DNA of 64,000 bases from an uncultured Pelagibacteraceae bacterium (GCA_902619105.1 CACNCV010000001.1:270706-334705), one strand, 5' to 3'. Shown: positions 24,574 through 33,819, counted from the stretch's first letter. Made by a program: numbers and translations. The notes: generated by a model from the letters alone, not told the origin.

Positions 24574-25136
24574 TAGTCAACTCTTTTTGAATATGATAGG
24601 TCCTCTGTATTAATTTCTATCTTTTCACCCTGTTCTATAAAAGGTGGAACCATTACTCTAATACCATTTTCAAGAATGGCAGGCTTGTTCGATGAAGCGG
24701 CTGTTTGTCCTTTAACAACAGCCTCTGTTTCATTGACAATAAAAGATAAGGTTTTAGGAAGTTGAATTCCTATTGGCTTTTCATTATACATTTCTAGGAT
24801 GACCTCATCATTTTCACTCATTAAAACTAGCTTTTCTCCAACTATTTCCTCATCAATTTCAATTTGTTCATATGAAGTACTGTTCATAAAGAAAAGTTTG
24901 CTATCTTGCTTGTACAGATACTGATATTTTTCTTCATCCACTCTAACCCTCTCTACTTCTTCTGATGCTCTGAAACGTTCATTTAATTTCGTACTAGTTC
25001 TTATATTTTTCATCTCAACTTGATTAAATGCACCACCTTTACCAGGTTTTACAGACTGAGATTTATTCACAACCCACAATTCTCCCTTGTGTTCAACTAT
25101 CATTCCTGGTTTAACAGCGTTTCCATTAATTTTCAT
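24573..25136 (-). CDS. efp: Elongation factor P
   Basis: EF-P helps the ribosome through proline runs. 187 residues, three beta-barrel domains: KPGMIVEHKGELWVVNK, the tip loop SVKPGKGGAFNQVEMKN with Lys33 at the position that is modified in many species, then LSFIVNETEAVVKGQTAASS and a C-terminal domain ending TEDLSYSKRVD. No epmA/epmB modification gene is in the window. It is downstream of fba (6-base gap) at the end of the sugar-phosphate operon. Confidence 0.97.
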   Translation of the reverse strand: MKINGNAVKPGMIVEHKGELWVVNKSQSVKPGKGGAFNQVEMKNIRTSTKLNERFRASEEVERVRVDEEKYQYLYKQDSKLFFMNSTSYEQIEIDEEIVGEKLVLMSENDEVILEMYNEKPIGIQLPKTLSFIVNETEAVVKGQTAASSNKPAILENGIRVMVPPFIEQGEKIEINTEDLSYSKRVD

Positions 25137-25142
25137 TTTTTC

Positions 25143-26156
25143 TTAACCTTCGAGAGATTTATCCCACTGACCTTGTGCAGCCTTCATATTCATTACAGCT
25201 CTGTGGCTAAATGCTTTTTGAGCCGCTTCAAGATTGTCATCTTTGCCAGCCCAAGTTTTGAGAGCCGCTTGTTGTAAAGCCCTTCCATAAGAAAAACTTA
25301 GCTTCCATTTGAAGCCACCTATTTTATTCATTGCATCGAGATGAGCTGTTGCATCTAGGTCTGACTGACCACCAGATAAAAAAACAATTCCAGGTAATTC
25401 ATCTGGAACAGATGATTTGAGACATTGAAGTGTTTTTTCTGCAACTTCTTCAATGGGAGCTTGGTAGTTATTTTCTGTTCCTGATACAACCATATTTGGT
25501 TTAAGAAGAGTTCCTTTAATATTGACATTTTTTTTATTAAGCATTTCAAATAAAACTAATAGTGTTTGATTAGTAACCTCATGACACCTTTCCACAGAGT
25601 GGGACCCATCCATAATAACCTCAGGCTCAACAATCGGTACCATATTGCTTTGTTGAGCAATGAGCGCATATTCAGCTAATGCATTCATATTTTCGCTTAT
25701 ACAATTGTTTGATGGTATTTCATCACTTACATTTATAACGGCTCTCCATTTTGTAAATTTCGCTCCAAGCTTCTCGTACTCTTGACAGCGTTCATGAAGT
25801 CCGTCTAATCCTGTAGTAATTTTTTCATCACTACCACCTTCAAACTCTTTTACTCCTTGATCAACTTTAATTCCCGGCAGTGAGCCGTGATCAAGTATAA
25901 CATTTCTTAAATAGCCTCCATCACTGGATTTTTGTCTGAGAGTTTCGTCAAAAAGTATCACTCCGCCAATCGCCTCTGCCATGACCGGAGATCTAAATAA
26001 CATTTCTCTATACTTTCTTCTATTATCTTCGGTAGACTCAACATTAATTGATTTGAATCGTTTCTCAATGGTTCCTGAACTTTCATCGGCTGCCAGAATT
26101 CCTTTGCCATCACTGACAATGTAATTTGCTATCTCTTCTAAAGTCTTTGGTATCAT
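25143..26156 (-). CDS. Fructose-bisphosphate aldolase, class I
   Basis: A 337-residue Schiff-base aldolase: KGILAADESSGTIEKRFKSI, DHGSLPGIKVDQGVKEF, FTKWRAVINVSDEIPS, PIVEPEVIMDGSH, and GTLLKPNMVVSG, where the Lys of LLKPNM is the Schiff-base residue, then FLSGGQSDLDATAHLDAMN. This is the eukaryote-like class I form, found also in many alphaproteobacteria instead of the zinc class II enzyme. A good ribosome site AAAAGGAGAAG precedes the ATG. It splits or makes fructose 1,6-bisphosphate and ends the tkt-gap-pgk-fba run. Confidence 0.95.
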   Translation of the reverse strand: MIPKTLEEIANYIVSDGKGILAADESSGTIEKRFKSINVESTEDNRRKYREMLFRSPVMAEAIGGVILFDETLRQKSSDGGYLRNVILDHGSLPGIKVDQGVKEFEGGSDEKITTGLDGLHERCQEYEKLGAKFTKWRAVINVSDEIPSNNCISENMNALAEYALIAQQSNMVPIVEPEVIMDGSHSVERCHEVTNQTLLVLFEMLNKKNVNIKGTLLKPNMVVSGTENNYQAPIEEVAEKTLQCLKSSVPDELPGIVFLSGGQSDLDATAHLDAMNKIGGFKWKLSFSYGRALQQAALKTWAGKDDNLEAAQKAFSHRAVMNMKAAQGQWDKSLEG

Positions 26157-26169
26157 TTTCTTCTCCTTT

Positions 26170-27366
26170 TTATAAAGCTCCTAAGGCAACTAAACCTGGC
26201 AATTTCTTACCTTCTATTAGCTCAAGTAGAGCTCCTCCGCCAGTAGAAACATAAGAAAATTTATCTTTAACAGCTGCCATATCCAGCGCGTAAATTGTAT
26301 CACCGCCCCCAGCAAAAGATCGAAGACTATTTTTTTCAGTAATTTCAGCAATGAATTTAGCGATCTCGAATGTACCTTTATGAAATGGTTTAGTTTCAAA
26401 GACACCCACTGGTCCATTCCAAAATACTGTTTCGCAATTTGAAATTTCATTCTTAATCAACTCGATAGTTTGCTTCCCAATATCTAAAATCATTTGATTA
26501 TCTTTTAAAGCATCAACTGTACATTCGTTTATTTCTGTAGTTTCAGATACTTTCTCAGCTGTAACAACATCTAAAGGTAAAATTAGTTTACATTTTTGCT
26601 CATTAGCAAAATTAATAATTTCTTTTACGAGGTGATCTACATCATTTTCAATCAATGAATTTTTTACATCATTTCCTAAATATTTAAGAAAATTATTAGC
26701 CATCCCACCAGCAATGACAATTGAGTCCATTTTTTGCAGGAGATTTTTTATAACTGTAATTTTTGTAGAGATTTTTGAGCCACCAATGATAGTTAATGCA
26801 GGAGTTTTAGGGTTATTAACTACATCATTTAAGTTTAATATTTCTTCATGTAATAATTCTCCACAATAAGATGGTATGAAGTTTGTGATTGCTTCAATTG
26901 AGGCGTGAGCTCTATGAGAGCATGCAAAAGCATCATTAATATAGACGTCTGCTAATTTTGATAGCTCGGATGCAAAAAATTTATCATTTTGCTCTTCGCC
27001 TTCATGAAAACGGCAATTTTCAAGAAGAATAATTGAATCCTGGCTTAAAGAATTTATTTTTTTTTCAATCTCATCGCCTATACAATTTGAAAGAAATATT
27101 ATTTTTTTTTGCAATACGTTTTCTAATGAGCTGATTATTTGATTAAGTGAAAGCTCATCATTTCTTTTTCCTTTTGGCCTTCCTAGATGAGACAGAATTA
27201 CAACTTTATTATTCTTATTAAGAAGGTTTTGTATTGGATTTTTAATTCTCGTAATACGATCGCTTATTGTAGAGGCTTCTTTATTGAGTGGAATATTTAG
27301 GTCAAAGCGAATAAGTACAGTTTTATTTTTCTGATCAAATGTTTTTAGAGCTTTAACATTTAACAT
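26170..27366 (-). CDS. pgk: Phosphoglycerate kinase
   Basis: A 398-residue two-domain kinase, usual length. Substrate-side motifs: VLIRFDLNIPLN, LSHLGRPKGKRNDELSL, FHEGEEQND, YINDAFACSHRAHASI. Nucleotide-side motifs: TIIGGSKISTKI, VFWNGPVGVFE, FAGGGDTIYALD, YVSTGGGALLELIEGKKLPG. It makes ATP from 1,3-bisphosphoglycerate (or runs backward). It follows gap by one base and precedes fba by 13 bases, so the three are co-transcribed. Confidence 0.97.
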   Translation of the reverse strand: MLNVKALKTFDQKNKTVLIRFDLNIPLNKEASTISDRITRIKNPIQNLLNKNNKVVILSHLGRPKGKRNDELSLNQIISSLENVLQKKIIFLSNCIGDEIEKKINSLSQDSIILLENCRFHEGEEQNDKFFASELSKLADVYINDAFACSHRAHASIEAITNFIPSYCGELLHEEILNLNDVVNNPKTPALTIIGGSKISTKITVIKNLLQKMDSIVIAGGMANNFLKYLGNDVKNSLIENDVDHLVKEIINFANEQKCKLILPLDVVTAEKVSETTEINECTVDALKDNQMILDIGKQTIELIKNEISNCETVFWNGPVGVFETKPFHKGTFEIAKFIAEITEKNSLRSFAGGGDTIYALDMAAVKDKFSYVSTGGGALLELIEGKKLPGLVALGAL

Positions 27367-27367
27367 T

Positions 27368-28378
27368 CTATCTAGATCTTTTCATCGCAACTGCAGTATC
27401 ACACATTCGATTTGAAAAGCCCCATTCATTATCATACCAACTTAAAACTCTTCCAAACTTTCCATCAATTACTTGTGTTTGAGTTAAATCAAAATTTGAC
27501 GAGGCAGGATTATGATTAAAATCAGATGAAACCAATGGTTTAGAATTTACATCTAGGATTCCATTAAGTTTATTTGATTTTGCTGCAGCTGACATAGCCT
27601 TATTAATACTATCGACTGTCATTCTTTTTTTAGAGACAAATTTAAAGTCGATTAATGAAACATTAGGTGTTGGTACTCTAATCGCAGTTCCATCTAACTT
27701 ACCAGAAAGCTCAGGCATAACGAGCCCTACTGCTTTTGCAGCTCCTGTGGATGTAGGTATCATTGACAATGACGCGGCTCGAGCTCTTCTTAAGTCTGAG
27801 TGAAATGTATCCAGAACACTTTGGTCACCAGTAAAGGCATGAATAGTTGTCATATAGCCATGAACAATTTTAAATTTATCGTGTAAAACTTTTGCAACAG
27901 GAGCTAGACAATTTGTTGTACAAGACGCATTAGAGACAACCAGGTCTTCTTTTGTAATTTCATCTTCATTTACTCCATATACAATAGTTTTATCAGCATT
28001 TGTACATGGCGCTGAGACTAAAACCTTTTTTGCACCGGCCTTAATATGCATTGTCGCCTTATCTTTTGAAGTAAATAATCCAGTGCATTCAAGAGCGACG
28101 TCAATTTTCATTCTTTTCCAAGGAAGTTTTTGAGGATCTCTCTGACTCAATACCGTAATACTTTTTCTGCCAATGATCATTTTATTGCGTTTGAACGATA
28201 CTTTTTCATTAAGAGGACCGTGAACAGTATCATTTGCAAGTAAAAATGCGTTTGTTTCTATTGGGGCTAAATCGTTTATAGCCACGACATTAATATCTTT
28301 TCTTTTACTCTCAATGATTGATCTTAAAACCAACCTTCCAATTCTTCCAAATCCACTTATTGCAACATTTACAGCCAT
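27368..28378 (-). CDS. gap: Glyceraldehyde-3-phosphate dehydrogenase, type I
   Basis: A 336-residue tetrameric dehydrogenase. NAD-binding ISGFGRIGRLVLRSI at 8-22, the catalytic Cys in SNASCTTNCLAPVAKV (about 150-160), HAFTGDQSVLDTFH, RRARAASLSMIPTSTGAAKA and the C-terminal WYDNEWGFSNRMCD are all intact. It is the second gene of the operon, 12 bases after tkt and 1 base before pgk. Coenzyme preference cannot be read safely; the residue pattern AINDLAP suggests NAD. Confidence 0.97.
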   Translation of the reverse strand: MAVNVAISGFGRIGRLVLRSIIESKRKDINVVAINDLAPIETNAFLLANDTVHGPLNEKVSFKRNKMIIGRKSITVLSQRDPQKLPWKRMKIDVALECTGLFTSKDKATMHIKAGAKKVLVSAPCTNADKTIVYGVNEDEITKEDLVVSNASCTTNCLAPVAKVLHDKFKIVHGYMTTIHAFTGDQSVLDTFHSDLRRARAASLSMIPTSTGAAKAVGLVMPELSGKLDGTAIRVPTPNVSLIDFKFVSKKRMTVDSINKAMSAAAKSNKLNGILDVNSKPLVSSDFNHNPASSNFDLTQTQVIDGKFGRVLSWYDNEWGFSNRMCDTAVAMKRSR

Positions 28379-28390
28379 ATTTAGTATCTC

Positions 28391-30388
28391 CTATATTTTC
28401 TTACTTATTAATTTGAATATTTTTTTTGCCGTGATTCCGTAAAAATCGTAGAGCTTTTGATAAGGAGCACTTGCTCCAAAATCTTTCATGCCGATGTTTA
28501 TTGTATTTTCAGGGCATACTTGGCTCCACCCAAAATTAGTTCCCGCCTCAATCGAGACATTAATTTCAGAGTTTCCTCTAATTATTTTTTGATACGTTTT
28601 ACTTTGGATTTTAAACTGTTCCATGCACGGCACTGAAACGACTCTCACTAACTTTTTCTTTTTTTCAAGCATAGTCATTAATTGCAGTGCAATTTCGACT
28701 TCAGAGCCAGATGCGAAAATAGAAATATTAGGTTTTTTTGAATTACTTTTTAATTCGTAAGCTCCTTGAGCACTAATATTTTTTGCATGATACTTTTTTC
28801 TTATCATTGGAAGTTTTTGCCTTGTAAGCGCAATTACACTTGGTCCCTTTGAATTTGAAAGTGCTAATTCCCATGCTTCCGCAGTTTCAATTAAATCAGC
28901 AGGTCTAAAGACTTTTACATTTGGTGTTGCTCTTAATGATGCAAGCTGTTCAATTGGTTGATGCGTTGGGCCATCTTCACCAAGACCGATTGAGTCATGT
29001 GTTAATATATATATAGCTCTTTGTTTCATTAAAGCTGCAAGACGAAGTGATGGTTTACAATAATCTAAAAAAATTAAAAAGGTTCCACCAAATGGAATAA
29101 TTCCTTTATGGAGTGACAACCCATTCATGATTGAAGCCATACCGTGCTCTCGTATTCCATAGTAAATATAATTGCCATTGTAATTTGTAGAATTAATAAC
29201 TTCCATTTTACTACCTTTGGTATTGTTAGAACCTGTCAAGTCTGCTGAGCCTCCAACCAATTCAGGTAGTGATGATGAAATTGTATTTATTACCATTTCT
29301 GATGCTTGTCGTGTGGCAACATCGAGTGGTTTCTTGATATATTTCTTCTTAAACTGATTAAAGTTTTGAATTAATTTTAATGGAAGCTTTCCTTCGATTC
29401 TTCTTATGTAGTGAGCCTTTTTGCTTTTTGGAAGTTTCTCATAATTCAATTTCCAAGACTTATATGCATCTATTGATTTTTTACTAAGATTTTTCCACTC
29501 CTCAAGTATATTTTTTGGAACTGTAAATGGTTTGTGTGGCCAATTCAGTTTAGTTCTAGTAAGTTTTACTTCATCCTCACCAAGTGGTGAACCATGAACT
29601 GATGATTTTCCTTGTTTGTTTGGAGATCCAAAACCAATTTTAGTTTTACAAGAAATTAATGTAGGTTTCTTAGATTTTTGAGCTTTTTTAATTGACTGTA
29701 TTATTTCTTTAGGTTTGTGACCATTTATTTTAATTGTATTCCATCCATAGGCTTTAAATCTTTCAGCCGTATTTTCTGAGTTTGCTAGTTTAACAGGCCC
29801 ATCTATTGAAATTCCATTATCGTCAAAAAAAACAATTAATTTATTTAGTTTTAGATGTCCTGCAAAAGATGCGACTTCATGAGAAATCCCCTCCATTAAA
29901 TCTCCATCACTTGCAATAACGTAAGTGAAATGATTTACAATTTTTTCGCCAAATTGACTTCTTAGTATTTCTTCTGCTAACGCCATTCCAACTGCATTGC
30001 CGATACCTTGTCCAAGTGGGCCAGTCGTCGTTTCTATTCCTTTAGCGTGCCCATACTCTGGATGACCTGCACATTTACTACCAAGCTGTCTAAATTTCTT
30101 GATCTCTTGAATAGTCATATCTTTATGACCGGTTAGATAGAGTAGTGAGTATAAAAGCATTGATCCATGACCAGCAGATAGTACGAACCTATCTCTATCA
30201 TGCCACCCTGGAACATTAGGATTGTATTTTAAAAACTTCGTAAAAAGAACAGTTGCTACATCTGCCATACCCATTGGTAAACCTGGGTGACCACTTTTTG
30301 CTTTTTCAACCGCATCAATTGAAAGAAACCTTATTGCGTTAGCTAAATCATCATGAGTAACTGCAGACTGATCTTTTTTGTTAGGCAT
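28391..30388 (-). CDS. tkt: Transketolase
   Basis: A 665-residue thiamine-diphosphate enzyme of the pentose phosphate pathway. Motifs: KSGHPGLPMGMADVA, SAGHGSMLLYSLLYL, TTGPLGQGIGNAVGMA, the ThDP-binding ASDGDLMEGISHEVASFAGH, then YYGIREHGMASIMNGLSLH and THDSIGLGEDGPTHQPIEQL in the pyrimidine domain. It is the first gene of tkt-gap-pgk-fba. The same set serves the pentose phosphate and lower glycolytic/gluconeogenic routes; no Calvin-cycle enzyme is in view. It is divergent from the DUF4164 gene across a 165-base spacer. Confidence 0.97.
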   Translation of the reverse strand: MPNKKDQSAVTHDDLANAIRFLSIDAVEKAKSGHPGLPMGMADVATVLFTKFLKYNPNVPGWHDRDRFVLSAGHGSMLLYSLLYLTGHKDMTIQEIKKFRQLGSKCAGHPEYGHAKGIETTTGPLGQGIGNAVGMALAEEILRSQFGEKIVNHFTYVIASDGDLMEGISHEVASFAGHLKLNKLIVFFDDNGISIDGPVKLANSENTAERFKAYGWNTIKINGHKPKEIIQSIKKAQKSKKPTLISCKTKIGFGSPNKQGKSSVHGSPLGEDEVKLTRTKLNWPHKPFTVPKNILEEWKNLSKKSIDAYKSWKLNYEKLPKSKKAHYIRRIEGKLPLKLIQNFNQFKKKYIKKPLDVATRQASEMVINTISSSLPELVGGSADLTGSNNTKGSKMEVINSTNYNGNYIYYGIREHGMASIMNGLSLHKGIIPFGGTFLIFLDYCKPSLRLAALMKQRAIYILTHDSIGLGEDGPTHQPIEQLASLRATPNVKVFRPADLIETAEAWELALSNSKGPSVIALTRQKLPMIRKKYHAKNISAQGAYELKSNSKKPNISIFASGSEVEIALQLMTMLEKKKKLVRVVSVPCMEQFKIQSKTYQKIIRGNSEINVSIEAGTNFGWSQVCPENTINIGMKDFGASAPYQKLYDFYGITAKKIFKLISKKI

Positions 30389-30499
30389 ATTATCAATAAA
30401 TTGAATTTTGAGCTTAATATAAGCAATTATCTATAAAGAGTCTTAAATTTTAGCAAATTATTAACAAAAAAATAATCTGTCTATTTGCAATATTATAAG

Positions 30500-30529
30500 T
30501 TGACTGAGAACAAAAAAGACAGTTAAACT
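30500..30529 (+). promoter_or_regulatory. Candidate promoter of the DUF4164-zapA-fthC unit
   Basis: TTGACT (30500-30505) and TAAACT (30524-30529) are spaced 18 bases apart and end 24 bases before the ATG at 30554. The -35 is close to consensus and the -10 weak. The spacer 30389-30553 otherwise shows only AT-rich DNA; I saw no small RNA in it. Confidence 0.35.
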
Positions 30530-30553
30530 CGATTAAAATTTCAAGGGGTTTTA

Positions 30554-30817
30554 ATGTCGAGTTATCAAGATTCAAAAGTTAAATTTAATGGTGCAATTGA
30601 TAAACTCAGTGAGGAAATCGAGAAATTAACAAAAATGGCTCAAAGAGCTACAGAATTGGAAACGCAAAATCAAAAATTACAAGAAAATAACTCTCATCTA
30701 GAAAATGAAATTAAGATTCTTAAGTCAGATTTTATGGAACTTAAAAATATTGCAGGCAATATTTCTTCTCAACTCGATGAAAACATTTATACCATAAAAG
30801 ATATATTAGATTCTTAA
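30554..30817 (+). CDS. DUF4164-like coiled-coil protein next to zapA
   Basis: An 87-residue, strongly alpha-helical protein with heptad-like Leu/Ile spacing from about residue 15 to 75 (KLSEEIEKLTKMAQRATELE, then LENEIKILKSDFMELK). It has no membrane segment. Short coiled-coil genes of the DUF4164 type precede zapA in alphaproteobacteria, and zapA follows here by only 3 bases, so a role in cell division or Z-ring association is likely but inferred from position. A GGGG-containing ribosome site precedes the ATG. Confidence 0.75.
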   Translation: MSSYQDSKVKFNGAIDKLSEEIEKLTKMAQRATELETQNQKLQENNSHLENEIKILKSDFMELKNIAGNISSQLDENIYTIKDILDS

Positions 30818-30820
30818 GCA

Positions 30821-31183
30821 ATGCCTGAAATAATTGTAAATATTAATGATCAAGATTACGCAATTGTCTGCGATCCGGGTGAAGAAAACCATCTTAAACA
30901 TTTAAGCTCAAAAATTGACTATAAAGTGAGAGAATTAACTAAGAGATTTGGAAAAATTGGAGAAACTAGATTAATGGTAATGGCTTCACTGTTAATAGCA
31001 GATGAAATACACGAGCTAAATAAAAAACTAGAAACAAATATTGAAAAAATAAATTCCCTTGAAGCAAACATTGGTTCAAAAGATAAAGAATTGACTGACC
31101 AGATAAAAGAGAGTCAGGAATATATAGACATTAGCAACGATAGATTAACAGATTTATTATCACGCTTGTCTCTTGTAAACTAA
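30821..31183 (+). CDS. zapA: Cell division protein ZapA
   Basis: A 120-residue FtsZ-binding protein. The N-terminal domain reads PEIIVNINDQDYAIVCDPGE, with HLKHLSSKIDYKVRELTKRFG, then the conserved MVMASLLIADEIHEL, followed by a long C-terminal coiled coil through which ZapA dimers pair. It crosslinks FtsZ filaments at mid-cell. It is part of the DUF4164-zapA-fthC run; only 27 bases separate it from fthC, so the 6S RNA often found at this place in proteobacteria is absent here. Confidence 0.9.
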   Translation: MPEIIVNINDQDYAIVCDPGEENHLKHLSSKIDYKVRELTKRFGKIGETRLMVMASLLIADEIHELNKKLETNIEKINSLEANIGSKDKELTDQIKESQEYIDISNDRLTDLLSRLSLVN

Positions 31184-31210
31184 TTTTAAAAATTAGATTT
31201 CATTTTATAC

Positions 31211-31786
31211 ATGACGAAAAGTGTGCAACTGAGAGAAAAAGAAGCATTAAGAAAGTTTTTAATCAATCGACGCTCAGAACTTGGTCCATCAAAAGATTTT
31301 CAGAGTAATATACTTAATAACATTAAGCCCCTCATAGAAGAAATAGAAAATGAATATATTGGAACTTATATAAGTTTCAGAGATGAATTAGATACAAAAA
31401 AATTAAACCAATATTTACTTGAAAGAGAACTTAATTTAGCTTTACCAGCCATAAATTTTCAGACTAAAGAAATTAATTTCTTCTTGTATCATAAAAACAC
31501 TGAACTAATAGAAAATAAATTTTCTATTTTAGAACCTAAGAATAAAGATAAAGTTATCTTTCCAAAAATTATTTTAATACCATTATTAGGTTATTCCAAA
31601 AGTGGCTTTAGGTTGGGGTACGGGGGTGGATATTATGATAAGTATTTATCAAAGAATGGTATTGGTGATGTAAAAAAAATAGGAATAGCATTTTCATTTC
31701 AAGAAGTAGAAGAAATTCCTGTCGAAGATCATGATGAAAGACTTGATTGGATTTTAACTGAAAAACATTTATATAAAGTTCAATGA
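31211..31786 (+). CDS. fthC: 5-formyltetrahydrofolate cyclo-ligase
   Basis: It converts 5-formyl-THF to 5,10-methenyl-THF with ATP, returning a dead-end folate to the pool. 191 residues, usual length. REKEALRKFLINRR at the N-terminus binds ATP phosphates, and the C-terminal signature is IPLLGYSKSGFRLGYGGGYYDKYL (split across about 120-143). It overlaps the next gene by four bases (ATGA). The folate role also fits the one-carbon units that the dimethylglycine dehydrogenase at 53466 would make. Confidence 0.93.
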   Translation: MTKSVQLREKEALRKFLINRRSELGPSKDFQSNILNNIKPLIEEIENEYIGTYISFRDELDTKKLNQYLLERELNLALPAINFQTKEINFFLYHKNTELIENKFSILEPKNKDKVIFPKIILIPLLGYSKSGFRLGYGGGYYDKYLSKNGIGDVKKIGIAFSFQEVEEIPVEDHDERLDWILTEKHLYKVQ

Positions 31787-32583
31787 GAATTCTATTTTTA
31801 GGCGATGTAATGGGTCGATCTGGGAGACATGCTTTGAGAGATCATCTACCAGATGCTATTAAAAATAATAATATAGATTTTGTTATTGCTAATGGGGAAA
31901 ATTCTGCAGGTGGTTTTGGAATTACAGAGCCAATATGCAACGAATTATATTCTTATGGAGTTAATGTAATCACAACTGGAAATCATTTATGGGATCAAAA
32001 AGAGATCAATAGTTATATCGATAAAGATGATAAACTTTTAAAGCCTTATAATTTTGCTGAAGGCTCCCCAGGTTTAGGTGTAAACACTTATATACATGAG
32101 AATGGACAAAAAATTGCGGTAATAAATTTAATGGGCAATCTATTTATGAGATCGTGTGATAATGCATTTTTTAAAATTGAAGAAGTTCTTAAAAATTTAA
32201 AAACTGAAGATCTATCATTTATATTTGTTGATTTTCACGCTGAAGCTACAAGTGAAAAAATGGCAATGGGACACCATCTTGACGGAAGAGTAACTGCAGT
32301 TGTTGGAACTCATACTCACGTTCCAACGGCAGATGCAACAATTATGGAACATGGAACAGCTTTTCAAACTGACGCTGGAATGTGTGGTGACTATGACTCA
32401 GTTATTGGCACAAAAAAAGAGGAGTTCGTAAGAAAATTTGCTACACAAGACACTGAGCGAAAAAGGGTGCCCCCGGCTGATGGCGAAGGAACATTATGTG
32501 GGGTTATTATAGAGTCAAACACTGAAAACTATTTAGCAAAAAGCATTAGTTCGATCCGCATTGGAGGAAAAATCGGCAATTAA
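31783..32583 (+). CDS. YmdB-family metallophosphoesterase (TIGR00282)
   Basis: A 266-residue calcineurin-like phosphoesterase with metal ligands in FLGDVMGRSGR (start), ANGENSAGGFGI, TTGNHLWDQKE, VDFHAEATSEKMAMG and VGTHTHVPTADATIM. The related Bacillus YmdB hydrolyses cyclic nucleotides in vitro and affects biofilm and RNA turnover; the natural substrate in proteobacteria is not settled. It overlaps fthC by 4 bases and runs straight into yebC (stop at 32581-32583, next ATG at 32584). Confidence 0.9.
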   Translation: MRILFLGDVMGRSGRHALRDHLPDAIKNNNIDFVIANGENSAGGFGITEPICNELYSYGVNVITTGNHLWDQKEINSYIDKDDKLLKPYNFAEGSPGLGVNTYIHENGQKIAVINLMGNLFMRSCDNAFFKIEEVLKNLKTEDLSFIFVDFHAEATSEKMAMGHHLDGRVTAVVGTHTHVPTADATIMEHGTAFQTDAGMCGDYDSVIGTKKEEFVRKFATQDTERKRVPPADGEGTLCGVIIESNTENYLAKSISSIRIGGKIGN

Positions 32584-33327
32584 ATGGCAGGCCACTCTAA
32601 ATTTAAAAACATTATGTACCGCAAAGGTGCACAAGATAAAAAGAGAGCTAGTTTATTTTCTAAACTTTCAAAGGAAATTACGGTAGCAGCTAAGTTGGGC
32701 GCACCTGATCCAGATCAAAATGCGAGATTAAGATCAGCTATACAATTAGCAAAAGCCTCAAGTTTCCCAAAGGAAAATATCGATAGGGCGATAAAAAAAT
32801 CTTTGGATAAAGATACTGTTAACTATGATCAAATGAGGTACGAAGGATTTGGCCCAAACGGAACGTCGATAATTGTCGAGGCACTTACGGATAATCGAAA
32901 TAGAACAGCTTCAAATGTAAGATCTGCATTTCAAAAATTTGGAGGTTCAATGGGTGAAACAGGTTCAGTCTCCCATGCATTTAATCATTATGGTTTTGTG
33001 CGTTATAACAAAGATGTGACAAGCGAAGAAGATTTTTTCAACTTTTCGATTGACGGTGGAGCTGAAGATTGTTTTATCGAAGAAGATACTTATGAAGCAG
33101 TATCTACGCCAGAAACACTATCAAATTTATATAATTATTTAGATAAAAAATTTGGTGAGCCTGTATCATCAGGTTTCCAATGGAAACCTGTTACGTATGT
33201 AGCTATTGAGGGTGATAAGCTTAAATCCCTAATTAACTTGCTTAATGAACTTGATAATGACGAGGATGTTCAACAAGTCTTTTCAAATTTTGAGGCATCA
33301 GACGAAGAATTAGCAAAGTTTGCTTAA
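32584..33327 (+). CDS. yebC: YebC/PmpR family regulator
   Basis: A 247-residue, three-domain protein (MAGHSKFKNIMYRKGAQDKKR start, NIDRAIKKS, YEGFGPNGTSIIVEALTDNR, FGGSMGETGSVSHAF). The family has been described as DNA-binding regulators and more recently as ribosome-associated factors for proline-rich sequences. It is normally followed by ruvC-ruvA-ruvB in proteobacteria; here a different nuclease gene follows after 67 bases. Confidence 0.95.
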   Translation: MAGHSKFKNIMYRKGAQDKKRASLFSKLSKEITVAAKLGAPDPDQNARLRSAIQLAKASSFPKENIDRAIKKSLDKDTVNYDQMRYEGFGPNGTSIIVEALTDNRNRTASNVRSAFQKFGGSMGETGSVSHAFNHYGFVRYNKDVTSEEDFFNFSIDGGAEDCFIEEDTYEAVSTPETLSNLYNYLDKKFGEPVSSGFQWKPVTYVAIEGDKLKSLINLLNELDNDEDVQQVFSNFEASDEELAKFA

Positions 33328-33394
33328 TTTATTCACTTTCAAAAAAAAATTATATGAATTAATCTTAAATTAATAAGTAATTCTGATTCGCTTT

Positions 33395-33775
33395 ATGCCA
33401 GGTAGTTCTCCAAAAAGAAAAGGTGATGGATACGAGAGAGAGCTTGCGAAGTACTTTAATGAAAAGATTTTTAATGGAGAAGATAAAGTTCAACGTATGC
33501 CTTTGTCAGGTGGTGGTGCTATCAAATCTTCTGGAGGTAGTGATTTAAAAAATACTCCTCATATATACGTCGAAGCTAAAAGAACCGAAAAGTTCAAAAT
33601 TCATGAGTCAATGAGACAAGTTTGCGAAAATATTGAAACATCTAAATCAGACTCAATGCCAGTTGTCATAACGAGAAGAAATCGAGAGGCAACAGGGGAC
33701 TCTCTTTGTGTTTTGAAACTTGACGACTTTATAGAACTTTATCGAATATTAATTAATAGTAAAAAAGGACTTTAG
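33395..33775 (+). CDS. PD-(D/E)XK nuclease, archaeal-Hjc-like putative Holliday junction resolvase
   Basis: A 126-residue protein with the layout of Hjc-type resolvases: KGDGYERELAKYFNE (Glu14/Glu16), RMPLSGGGAIKSSGGSD, then Asp50 and the EAK triad Glu60-x-Lys62 in IYVEAKRTEKFKIHESMRQ. Hjc shows the same order (E, basic-SG, D, ExK). A trailing VVITRRNREATGDSLCVLKLDDFIELYR completes the fold. It sits between yebC and tolQ, where ruvCAB-ybgC is expected. RuvC has a different fold and none of its motifs are present. A phage-derived structure-specific nuclease is the alternative reading. Confidence 0.72.
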   Translation: MPGSSPKRKGDGYERELAKYFNEKIFNGEDKVQRMPLSGGGAIKSSGGSDLKNTPHIYVEAKRTEKFKIHESMRQVCENIETSKSDSMPVVITRRNREATGDSLCVLKLDDFIELYRILINSKKGL

Positions 33776-33819
33776 GATTTGCCCTAATTAAGACAATATT
33801 TAATAATAATTGAAAAATT

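Noticed and set aside
31184-31210. 6S RNA between zapA and fthC
   Set aside because: The gap is only 27 bases; a 6S RNA needs about 160. The 165-base spacer 30389-30553 shows no long bulged hairpin either.
33395-33775. RuvC at its usual locus
   Set aside because: The protein has a PD-(D/E)XK layout with ExK and lacks the RuvC/RNase H-like Asp/Glu motifs and length.
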